Shown here: positions 16,401-22,017 of the stretch, piece after piece | Numbering within the stretch: the stretch's first letter is position 1 | Layout of the letters: every line of letters starts with the position of its first letter | IMG/VR virus record: IMGVR_UViG_3300021475_000042 | Span: 1 to 30,202 of that record | Source of the DNA: a virus | Reading direction: 5' to 3' (one strand) | DNA: 30,202 bases | Notes under the pieces: model-generated | Database searches by the model: none | What the model was told of the DNA's origin: nothing | The model's input: only the letters and a program-made list of their open reading frames with translations | Translations under genes and position numbers: made by a program

Positions 16401-17399
16401 CGATGGCTGCACCACGAAGTGGCGCGCGGCGTTGTCCGGGCTGTAGAGCGGCAGCGTGTAAAGCGACAGGGCGCCGACTCTCGGGTCAACGCTTTGCGTC
16501 TGGTTGAGCGTCAGCGGTTCGCCGTCACAGGTGACCACCGGCGCATCGGGCACCTGATAGAGCGTATTGGCCCACCGCGTGAACCCGTTCGGCACAGCAC
16601 CGACGAAAGCCACGCTGTCATCGTCGCCCCAGTTTGTCGTGCCCAGTTTGGTGTTACCCTGACACAGCGCGGCGTCGCTACAGATCACCGGATACAGCAC
16701 GGTTGAGGATAGCCCGGAGGTGTCGAGGCCACCGGCGCCGGTGGCAGGATTGGCGGCGGGGTTGTTATTCCAGGTCGCGCCGTTGGTGACGTTGCGGAAC
16801 CACACGCGCTGCGCATTGGCGTCATAGGCGATCGCGATGACATCATTCGGTGCAAGCGTGTAATCGAGCCGTCCGATCGCTGCGCCATTCTTGACGATGT
16901 TCGGTGCACCGCCCCCAGGCGACAATCCGTTGCCGACGTAAAGCACCGCGTCCCATGCGGTGCACCAATAGTCGTTGGTCCCGGTGTCTTTCTGCACCAT
17001 GCCAACGGTGCCACTGGGGGCGCCGGTGACGCCGACAGCGAACTCCGCTGCGGCGGTGCAAAGCCCGATCATGAGGGCGTTAACCACCGCCTTGAACTCG
17101 AAATAGAACCTGCCTTCGTTGGTCCCCTGCCCAGCGCGGATGCCGCCGGCGGAAACCGGCGTCGCCCACGGATTGGCGCAATAGACGTCCCGGCCATTGT
17201 TCAGGAGGTTCCAGGTGCCGCCACCGTAATCGGTCGGCGACCACGCGTTGACCGGCCCAACGCTCGACTGGGCTTGATAGCCGACCGTGACCACGGCCAA
17301 TTGCGCGGCGGCGGTCGGGCTGAACGCGATGGAGAGTGGCGCGCCGACGCCGACCCCGATTGCTGTCGCGGTCAGGAGCGCAACGCGGCTGACCGCCAT
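13497..17399 (-). CDS. 1300-aa adhesin with SPRY-like insertion, beta-sandwich repeats and GH18-like glycosidase domain
   Basis: The start is the ATG at 17399, sharing one base with the upstream stop; the open frame above it is shadow. Three related beta-sandwich repeats lie at about 21-451, 452-678 and 708-890. They share 'F.p...adLlVVt', 'ALWVLPL....ar..vv...Y.G.t.iav' and 'E.G.HDA.VNTGT'. The first is interrupted by a SPRY/concanavalin-like domain (about 51-280: 'GRFYFEFKAV', 'IGLCTAA', 'NDVIAIAYDANAQRVWFRN'). The C-terminal ~370 residues resemble glycoside hydrolase family 18: 'IKILVCMQQN', 'DGVVLDYE' (D1057, D1062, E1064), 'GIHAMTYDAG' (1152-1161) and 'KIWLGLRTG'. The second Asp of the DxxDxDxE motif is Val1060, so activity is not certain. 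Likely a virion glycan-binding or glycan-degrading protein. It sits between the neck and sheath genes, not with the fibres. Confidence 0.75.
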   Translation of the reverse strand: MAVSRVALLTATAIGVGVGAPLSIAFSPTAAAQLAVVTVGYQAQSSVGPVNAWSPTDYGGGTWNLLNNGRDVYCANPWATPVSAGGIRAGQGTNEGRFYFEFKAVVNALMIGLCTAAAEFAVGVTGAPSGTVGMVQKDTGTNDYWCTAWDAVLYVGNGLSPGGGAPNIVKNGAAIGRLDYTLAPNDVIAIAYDANAQRVWFRNVTNGATWNNNPAANPATGAGGLDTSGLSSTVLYPVICSDAALCQGNTKLGTTNWGDDDSVAFVGAVPNGFTRWANTLYQVPDAPVVTCDGEPLTLNQTQSVDPRVGALSLYTLPLYSPDNAARHFVVQPSGYLGNTQVSIAAYAGTNQRLAPIVINEYGTHDAAVNTGTTQITTGNVGSLCCVVGDTFFGGTPSTIAVTGASWTRADAKTAPDQSVTVAESSGTGTLSCTFTDPTNYWTMLVLAYEVLAGTPLPQDGVKVINTHAAVLGVINAASPQTVSFDPGQQADLLVVTLAWASSDPLTPATITFDGVIMQLVASPMLVSGPNGAVALWVLPLADAVVGARNIVVDCNPNYNGYTSIAVHSFGNSAGVMGEMQPSEFGAHDAGVNTGTATIPGLKAKSAVAFVGGTLFGNTLATLQHSAGWTDDGFASGANQSIFAYHLTAPVANDGDAATITLSSDTVYFDLINMGYEVLFKGVSAPKSSVVITNHSLVDMGTIGLETRTTTFDAKGADLLIVCAARTNNSYFGPATYRYGNVPLAMRDALDVRNSDTSTAMEIAFLARPPDGPQTLYVSGHTGYWGYTTVYLIGLKSLSGVVGARVSLPVSGTSANFGFGDSVPGSLLLAFASAIFPKRNVTPNYGWSLIEENLLSPSINAWMWQAYGGPGQNLLLAADGYAAMAGVILEMQVEVTTVPNKIGNGAAAQLADVGAGNASNLGRLVPNGQDFHVYWETWEDVPNKDPATLVPDDFYLARIPTVITHVALSFAIPRFTYVDLDSPLKPTTGLNFPGDARLLRATLDLLRARSPGIKILVCMQQNTPEEAHNEPYDPNGWGGMDATNVASTLKFIQDMALDGVVLDYECLSANLDPDHRCTINPDGSVTCYTDAELVQTIKTLRAGIPRPLLLYLDGIHVGAYAIGDYVYAPPVGQNGGYDICVSLDPAAMACLDGIHAMTYDAGNTYDPRTGFRSFHDLFPNIKIWLGLRTGPPQWEDVKQSANEMRDFCNTVIRLGGGGVHLYSGMWDVGYIGRYDGASNQGPFGNYSQTFPDANVAAAVVADVFRLGTDTVPPGFGYAGRHDQLRINNNHLLLGRMGRMVI

Positions 17400-17800
17400 C
17401 AGTCGCCCATCGGCACGGTGTAGGTGAACGACATGACCTCGACCACATCGCCGAATAGCAACGCGGGATTGTCGACGATGATTTCCCCGCCGCCACCGGG
17501 GCCGCTGACGATCACCACCAAATAGATCGTGTTGCCGTGATCGCGGAACCGCCCCCAGGTGGCCAATCCAGCCGCAACCGTGGTGCCGAACCACTGCCCC
17601 GCAAGCGTCAACACACCGTTCACCGCCGCGCCGTAGGCTGCCATTGGCAACTTCATAGTCGCGAGCAACGTCCCCTTGCTGACATCCTCCGGGGTGTCAC
17701 CGGGCGAGCCGCCATAGAGGTCGAGGTAACCGTCGTTGAATGTCGTTGCGATGGTGTTCGCCAGTTGGTTCGCCAGCGTCGCCGATAATTTTTGCGTCAC
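17399..17800 (-). CDS. Small beta-rich virion protein, putative fibre-associated (133 aa)
   Basis: The start is the GTG at 17800, giving a GTGA overlap with the gene upstream. The protein reads 'TQKLSATLANQLANTIATTF', then 'DLYGGSPGDTPEDVSKGTLLATMKLPMAAYGAAVNGVLTLAGQW', then 'WGRFRDHGN' and 'PALLFGDVVEVMSFTYTVPMG'. I recognise this as a widespread short phage protein: helix, 'l.iytG..p...d....GtlLat..lp', 'agWfR.yd', and a closing 'G..vtitsft.t.p'. It often sits with tail-fibre genes. Its biochemical role is unknown to me. It lies in a cassette with a fibre-like protein upstream and the 1300-aa adhesin downstream. Confidence 0.7.
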   Translation of the reverse strand: MTQKLSATLANQLANTIATTFNDGYLDLYGGSPGDTPEDVSKGTLLATMKLPMAAYGAAVNGVLTLAGQWFGTTVAAGLATWGRFRDHGNTIYLVVIVSGPGGGGEIIVDNPALLFGDVVEVMSFTYTVPMGD

Positions 17801-18276
17801 GGCGGCGCCTGCAACGCGATGGCGGCGAACCACGTGGCGCCAGCGTCAAGCGTGCTGATCTGCACAATGTCGGTGGACCCCGGCACGAGACTCAACGAGG
17901 GCGCGAACCCGCCTTGCCAGCGGAAGGATGCCGGGAAGGTCATATCCCGCGATCCGGTGGCGTCCTGCGTGATCGCGATCAGGCCGGTGACAAGCACCCC
18001 GGGCGCCGTGCTGGTGTCGACGGTCAGGGCGATTGTCGGGCTGGCAATCGTCAAGGCGTATATGCGCGTCGTGGTGAAATCGAGAGTGAGCGTTGCGGCG
18101 GTCACGCTGCCGAGTGAGTCGACCTGCGGGTTGATCGTGCCATACGCGGCTTGCAGTGACGCCATCGATGCCTGCAACGCCTCGATCTCGGCTTTCGCTG
18201 CCGCGAAATTGGCGCGCATGTCGGCGGTGAAAGCGTGCGTCGTTGTCGGCTTGGTCGGATCAATCGCGCTAACCAT
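17797..18276 (-). CDS. Short fibre-like protein with coiled-coil attachment segment (159 aa)
   Basis: The start is the ATG at 18276, overlapping the tail-terminator stop by eight bases; the ribosome site is weak. The N-terminus MVSAIDPTKPTTTHAFTADM continues as 'RANFAAAKAEIEALQASMASLQAAYG', a coiled coil that matches the start of the 562-aa tail fibre. The C-terminal part 'LVTGLIAITQDATGSRDMTFPASFRWQGGFAPSLSLVPGSTDIVQI' is a small beta domain found at the ends of many phage fibres. It probably trimerises. It opens the adhesin cassette at 18.3-13.5 kb and could attach it to the virion (inference). Confidence 0.75.
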   Translation of the reverse strand: MVSAIDPTKPTTTHAFTADMRANFAAAKAEIEALQASMASLQAAYGTINPQVDSLGSVTAATLTLDFTTTRIYALTIASPTIALTVDTSTAPGVLVTGLIAITQDATGSRDMTFPASFRWQGGFAPSLSLVPGSTDIVQISTLDAGATWFAAIALQAPP

Positions 18277-18871
18277 TGGGCCACGGACCATCGGTTGCTG
18301 GCGGATACGGTGGATCCCCGGTGGGCACGCGGATGACGGCGGGCGGCGTGTCGCCCGGCTGCACCGGCGCCTTGAAGATGTCCACCTCGATCGCGGCGAG
18401 TGGGATCGATTGGACCTGGACGCCATCTTGCGAACCGAGTTGCCAATCGAGGCCATACTCAAATTGGTAAAACGAGCGAGCGCGGTCGAGTTCGAGCCAA
18501 CGGGCGGTGCGGGTATAAACGCCCTTCGACATGCGGGGGCAGTGGTCCCGCAGGATCATGTTGAGCACCGAGGCGTTTAGCTGTTCCTCGATCAAGTCCA
18601 ACTGCATCGCGGGTGCCTGACCGCGTCGGTCGGTTTGCGCGTCCAGCTCGACGATGATGCCGACGTATTTGTGCACAATCTGCAAGAGGTCGCCGCCCAA
18701 TCCTATGTTTTCGTCGGCCTCCTGACCCAGCGGGACCACATAGGCGGCAGGCAGCGCAAGCGACGTATTGTAATTCTTCAGCCCGGCATTGAACTCGGCG
18801 GCGCCTGCGACGCGGCCGGCGAACAGCGGCGCGTTGGCGCGTATCTGCAAAATGAATGTGTCGATAATCAC
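18269..18871 (-). CDS. Tail terminator/completion-like protein (200 aa)
   Basis: The start is set at the GTG at 18871 because it makes a GTGA overlap with the upstream stop and gives 'IIDTFILQIRANAPLFAGRVAGAAEF', the typical beginning of phage tail terminator proteins ('I...L...l..l.grV.Gaae...a......lPaayV.P'). 'LPAAYVVPLGQEADEN' and 'IVHKYVGIIVELDAQTDRRG' continue the pattern. A GTG at 18886 is an alternative. The protein should cap the tail tube and form the joining surface to the neck. The C-terminal 40 residues are Pro-rich. It follows the gp10-like gene, as in many head-tail modules. Confidence 0.75.
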   Translation of the reverse strand: MIIDTFILQIRANAPLFAGRVAGAAEFNAGLKNYNTSLALPAAYVVPLGQEADENIGLGGDLLQIVHKYVGIIVELDAQTDRRGQAPAMQLDLIEEQLNASVLNMILRDHCPRMSKGVYTRTARWLELDRARSFYQFEYGLDWQLGSQDGVQVQSIPLAAIEVDIFKAPVQPGDTPPAVIRVPTGDPPYPPATDGPWPNG

Positions 18872-19392
18872 TTGGTCTGCTTCCACGTCAGCGACTTGGC
18901 GAACGCCTCGCGGAGCCGGCGGGTGATGTTCGGCGCCTCCTGGTCCATCACGCGATCGAGGAACGGGCGAGGTTCCAGCACGCGCGTCGTGTAGACGCCC
19001 TTGGCGCGCATCCTGCGGCCGGTGCGGCGGTTAATCGGCTTCACTGAACGGGACCCCGGATTGCCACCGCCCCGCGCGCCGACTTCGAGGAACAGCGCAT
19101 AGAACTGACGGGCGCGGACGGCGAAGCCCTCGGCGCTCTTGAATACGTAAGTCTTGAGGGACCCGCGTAGCCGCCCTGTGGGCCTCACTGGCGGGTTGCC
19201 CGGCATCGAGGCGCGATAGGTTCCGCGACCGGCCGGAAGGCGGTAGGTGCGCCCCCCGCCGTCGCTGGCGTTGATCAGGCGGGATGTCTTGGTCCGCACA
19301 TCGTTGCCGGCGGCACGCATCAGCGCGCGCATGGGCTTCTTATCGATCGCGACCTCGCCCCAGCTTGTCACCGTCAGCTTGAGGTCGCTCAC
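18868..19392 (-). CDS. HK97 gp10-like head-tail/tail component (174 aa)
   Basis: A GTG start at 19392 overlaps the upstream stop as GTGA. The protein is strongly basic. It shows 'GEVAIDKKPMRALMRAAGNDVRTKTSRLI', 'PVRPTGRLRGSLKTYVFKSAEGFAVRARQFYALFLEVGARGGG' and 'VLEPRPFLDRVMDQEAPNITRRLREAF'. The 'GrLr.Sl', 'YA.flE.GtR' and 'arPFL...' elements are those of the HK97 gp10/neck protein family. An unusual insert of Arg and Gly residues ('RSVKPINRRTGRRMRAKG') lies between them. Expected to sit in the neck between head-closure and tail-terminator rings. Confidence 0.75.
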   Translation of the reverse strand: MSDLKLTVTSWGEVAIDKKPMRALMRAAGNDVRTKTSRLINASDGGGRTYRLPAGRGTYRASMPGNPPVRPTGRLRGSLKTYVFKSAEGFAVRARQFYALFLEVGARGGGNPGSRSVKPINRRTGRRMRAKGVYTTRVLEPRPFLDRVMDQEAPNITRRLREAFAKSLTWKQTK

Positions 19393-19634
19393 GGGGCGTC
19401 CCAGTCGGTGGCGTCGCTGTCCCAGTCGGTCGGGGTGTTCGGCTGTGCCGGGAAGTAATTGTCCCAGATGGCCCCGGAGGCGTTGGCGATCACATCGCCG
19501 TCGCGCAGGCGACGCGCCCAGAACAGGTCATCGTCCGGCACGGTCAAGCCTTCGTCGGTGAGCAGTCGCATCGTCGGCGGATACCGCACCTCGCGGCCGG
19601 GCGCGGGAGTGATGAAAAGCGCGGCGGTGGTCAT
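19389..19634 (-). CDS. Second DUF2635-like protein with Trp/Asp-rich tail (81 aa)
   Basis: The ATG at 19634 overlaps the head-closure stop as ATGA. The core 'ITPAPGREVRYPPTMRLLTDEGLTVPDDDLFWARRLRDGDVI' has the same layout as the sheath-linked DUF2635 protein, with 'WARRLRDGDV' identical in both. The protein then adds a tail with 'AIWDN', 'TDWDSD' and 'TDWDAP'. DUF2635 genes normally occur once, next to the sheath; here a copy sits in the neck region between head closure and the gp10-like protein. It may be a duplicated assembly factor that became a neck component (inference). Confidence 0.7.
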   Translation of the reverse strand: MTTAALFITPAPGREVRYPPTMRLLTDEGLTVPDDDLFWARRLRDGDVIANASGAIWDNYFPAQPNTPTDWDSDATDWDAP

Positions 19635-20077
19635 GGCGTGTAGGGTTCCGTCAGTTCGGCGTTGCGCGTGGCGTCGGTGTCGTCGACGGTCGTTTTGCTG
19701 TGCTCAAGCTCGCATTCCATTTGCAGGAACCGCTTGCGGCCGGCGACCTCTTTCGTCCGGCGCACCCGGTAGAGTTCAGTCCGTTGCGTGCCGTCCGGTC
19801 GGTGTGTGCTGCGGATCACGACATCGATGGTCGCGGGATAGTCGAACCAGCGCACGTTGATCATGTGCGTGATCGGGGTATCGACCTGCGTCGATTGATA
19901 GAACGTGCTCGCATAGGTCGGTTGAATGTCGGCGTGCACGATCGCGATGGGGACCAAGTTTTCCTGCAACGCGAGGTCATCGGCGGGAACCTGGTCCCGG
20001 CGATACAACGTCACCAGCCAGCGCAACGAACCGATGCCGATCGGCGAGGGCAATTGCCCCGAGGCGTTGTCAGGCAC
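19631..20077 (-). CDS. Head closure / head-tail joining protein (148 aa)
   Basis: A GTG start at 20077 follows the preceding TGA directly. The pattern 'IGSLRWLVTLYRRDQVP', '...PIAIVHADIQPTYASTFYQSTQVDTPITHMINVRWFDYPATIDVVIRST', 'ELYRVRRTKEVAGRKRFLQMECELE' is that of the phage head-tail joining family (SPP1 gp16/HK97 gp7-like: 'G.l...v......', 'thxi.iRy', 'yrV..v.d...r..~l~l.c.e'). It forms the ring plugging the connector after packaging. It lies three genes after the gp6-like connector, separated from it by a small membrane-protein gene. Confidence 0.75.
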   Translation of the reverse strand: MPDNASGQLPSPIGIGSLRWLVTLYRRDQVPADDLALQENLVPIAIVHADIQPTYASTFYQSTQVDTPITHMINVRWFDYPATIDVVIRSTHRPDGTQRTELYRVRRTKEVAGRKRFLQMECELEHSKTTVDDTDATRNAELTEPYTP

Positions 20078-20248
20078 TCACAAGCGCCCCGTCAGCACGA
20101 GGATCAGCACCACGACAATGACCACGGCGAGCAGCCCGCCGCCGTAAAACGGATATGCCGTGCCGGTGTAGTAGCCCCTGCGGTAGCCGTAGCCGCCGCC
20201 GAACAGCAGCAACACCAGCACGATGACCAGGATCAGCAACGGGGACAT
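20078..20248 (-). CDS. Small two-segment membrane protein, DUF3309-like (56 aa)
   Basis: The start is the ATG at 20248 with AGGAGG upstream. The protein has a hydrophobic helix ('LLILVIVLVLLLFGGG'), a Tyr/Gly/Arg-rich loop ('YGYRRGYYTGTAYPFYGGG') and a second helix ('LLAVVIVVVLILVLTGRL'). This layout resembles the DUF3309 family of tiny membrane proteins common in Rhizobiales and other Proteobacteria. Function is unknown. A membrane peptide inside the connector/head-closure gene block is unexpected, since no virion membrane is involved. It could be a moron acting on the host envelope, or a lysis or entry-exclusion factor; the sequence does not decide. Confidence 0.75.
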   Translation of the reverse strand: MSPLLILVIVLVLLLFGGGYGYRRGYYTGTAYPFYGGGLLAVVIVVVLILVLTGRL

Positions 20249-20254
20249 GGCGCG

Positions 20255-20260
20255 CCTCCT
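20255..20260 (-). promoter_or_regulatory. Strong ribosome binding site for the small membrane protein
   Basis: AGGAGG on the minus strand lies six bases before the ATG at 20248. It lies in the 10-base gap after the connector gene and fixes the 56-aa product against a longer upstream reading. Confidence 0.7.
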
Positions 20261-20891
20261 ACCCGGCGAATGTCCACAAACGATAGGGCGCCATGAGCGC
20301 GCGCGCGGTCGCGGGCATGTCGCCCCCGGCATCGCCCCTTTGCTCATAAAGGAACGCGGTCAGGAACAGGATGCCGTGGAGGATCGGCGTCGGAATCGCG
20401 GTCGGGTCCGCGTCGCTGTAGCCCGAGGTGTAATTGATCGACATCGATTGCTGCGGGATGCGCGGCAGAAGCTGCGGCTTCACTGCGATATACCCCGGCT
20501 CGACCAGCAGATTGGTATCGTAATCGTCCGGGTCTGCCGCCTGCATATTATCGATCGGCCCCCAGGTGATGCCCTCGACCGAGACCGTTGGCGCGCGCGG
20601 TAGCTCGATCGGTCGCTTTACCAGGGGCGGCCAGTTGAGCGGGAACACGATCAGCGATTGCGGCACCAGTGGCGTGGCAGTCGGTGGCGGCGACCATGTG
20701 ACGTTGAATTGCAGCTTTTGGGTGAACAGCGCGCGGTTGAGCCACGTTTCCGCCCAGGTGCGCGCGCTGGTCAGATACATGGTCACCAGATCGTCGTCAT
20801 AGTCGTTATCGATGCGGCAATGCCGCTTCGCCTGATCGAGCGTCACCGGCTCGCTCGCGGGCGGATCGAGGATACGCAGCGCGGCATACAT
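20259..20891 (-). CDS. Head-tail connector, HK97 gp6 / phiE125 gp8-like (210 aa)
   Basis: The N-terminal block 'EPVTLDQAKRHCRIDNDYDDDLVTMYLTSARTWAETWLNRAL' is the signature of gp6-like connector proteins ('p.tLdeaK.hlRid...dD..i..li.aA...~e.~tgr.l'). The C-terminal 'SINYTSGYSDADPTAIPTPILHGILFLTAFLYEQRGDAGG...PATARALMAPYRLW' is the family's second half. It should form the dodecameric ring under the portal. It is the first gene of the neck module, six bases after the third small head protein. Confidence 0.88.
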   Translation of the reverse strand: MYAALRILDPPASEPVTLDQAKRHCRIDNDYDDDLVTMYLTSARTWAETWLNRALFTQKLQFNVTWSPPPTATPLVPQSLIVFPLNWPPLVKRPIELPRAPTVSVEGITWGPIDNMQAADPDDYDTNLLVEPGYIAVKPQLLPRIPQQSMSINYTSGYSDADPTAIPTPILHGILFLTAFLYEQRGDAGGDMPATARALMAPYRLWTFAG

Positions 20892-20897
20892 GCGGCG

Positions 20898-21122
20898 TTA
20901 CTTGCGCACCAACGATGGCGGCGAGCGCGTCGGCGTGGCGTCTGCCGGCGGGGACTCTGGCGAGGTGACGGGCACCATGATCGCAAGCGGTTGCGCGAGG
21001 CGTCGCATGGCGAGGTCCTGTGCCTGATTCATCGGCACCGCGATGACATCGCCAATCGTGTAGTGGGCAAAGCGGCGCGCGATCCGCATTTGCACCAGCG
21101 TGCCGGGCGCGAGGTCGCTCAT
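20898..21122 (-). CDS. Small head-region protein, third copy of the shared module (74 aa)
   Basis: The ATG at 21122 overlaps the Ig-like gene's stop as ATGA. Residues ~12-45 ('MRIARRFAHYTIGDVIAVPM', then 'NQAQDLAMRRLAQPL') align without gaps to the N-terminal modules of the two genes before it ('VTFA.Q..SY..GE.AAF....A..L...GV'). The C-terminus is Pro/Ser/Thr-rich and ends in basic residues. This is the most diverged of the three. Function is unknown; position between the capsid gene and the connector suggests a head-completion or decoration role. Confidence 0.6.
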   Translation of the reverse strand: MSDLAPGTLVQMRIARRFAHYTIGDVIAVPMNQAQDLAMRRLAQPLAIMVPVTSPESPPADATPTRSPPSLVRK

Positions 21123-21529
21123 GGGGGTGTCTCCACAATGACGCCGTTAGACACCGGCGCAGGGGTTGAGCCGTGGGCATTGGTCGCGGTCACCACGCAG
21201 GTCGCGGTTTCCCCAACCATTGGCCCTGTGACTGCCAAAGTGTCGCTGTTGGTGCCGGCGTTGACGGCATTAATTTTCCATTGGAACGCGTAGCTGGTCG
21301 GCTCCCCCGTCCAGTTGCCGAGCGTGCAATTCAGCACGCTTCCGTTTTGCGTCACGTGGGGAATGTCGACGTTGGCGGGCGGCACCGCTGGGGGTTGCAA
21401 CACCCCCAGGGCGCCGAGTGCTTCAACTTCGTCGGCGGTGAACGCCGCGACCTCGCCAGGGAAATAGCTGGCATATTGCGCGGCGAAGGTCACCGGGCTG
21501 TCGCGTGGCGGAATACCTTCGACTGGCAT
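21119..21529 (-). CDS. Head-associated protein: shared module plus Ig-like domain (136 aa)
   Basis: After the ATG at 21529 (GGGGAG upstream), residues ~12-45 carry the shared module ('VTFAAQYASYFPGEVAAFTA', then 'DEVEALGALGVLQPP'). A Pro-rich linker leads to an Ig-like beta domain: 'GSVLNCTLGNWTGEPTSYAFQWKIN', 'TLAVTGPMVGETATCVVTATNAHGSTPAPVSNGV'. The 'W.G.P.sY.yqW..........t...vG....C.VtAtNa.Gs' pattern is the Ig-like fold found on many phage capsids and fibres, where it is thought to bind surface glycans weakly. A decoration protein is the best guess. Confidence 0.7.
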   Translation of the reverse strand: MPVEGIPPRDSPVTFAAQYASYFPGEVAAFTADEVEALGALGVLQPPAVPPANVDIPHVTQNGSVLNCTLGNWTGEPTSYAFQWKINAVNAGTNSDTLAVTGPMVGETATCVVTATNAHGSTPAPVSNGVIVETPP

Positions 21530-21546
21530 CGCGGCGTTCTCCCCTG

Positions 21547-22002
<456 letters not shown>

Positions 22003-22017
22003 CGTGCGTCCTCCCTG

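Noticed and set aside
17300-17399. Signal peptide on the 1300-aa protein
   Set aside because: The hydrophobic start with an Ala-rich end looks like one, but 'IAFSPTAAAQLAVVTVGY' aligns with strands inside repeats 2 and 3 ('VSFDPGQQADLLVVTLAW'), so it is better read as the first beta strands.
17400-17594. N-terminal extension of the 1300-aa protein
   Set aside because: The extension is Arg/His-rich, lies within the 133-aa gene in another frame, and the ATG at 17399 coupled to the upstream stop gives a protein-like start.
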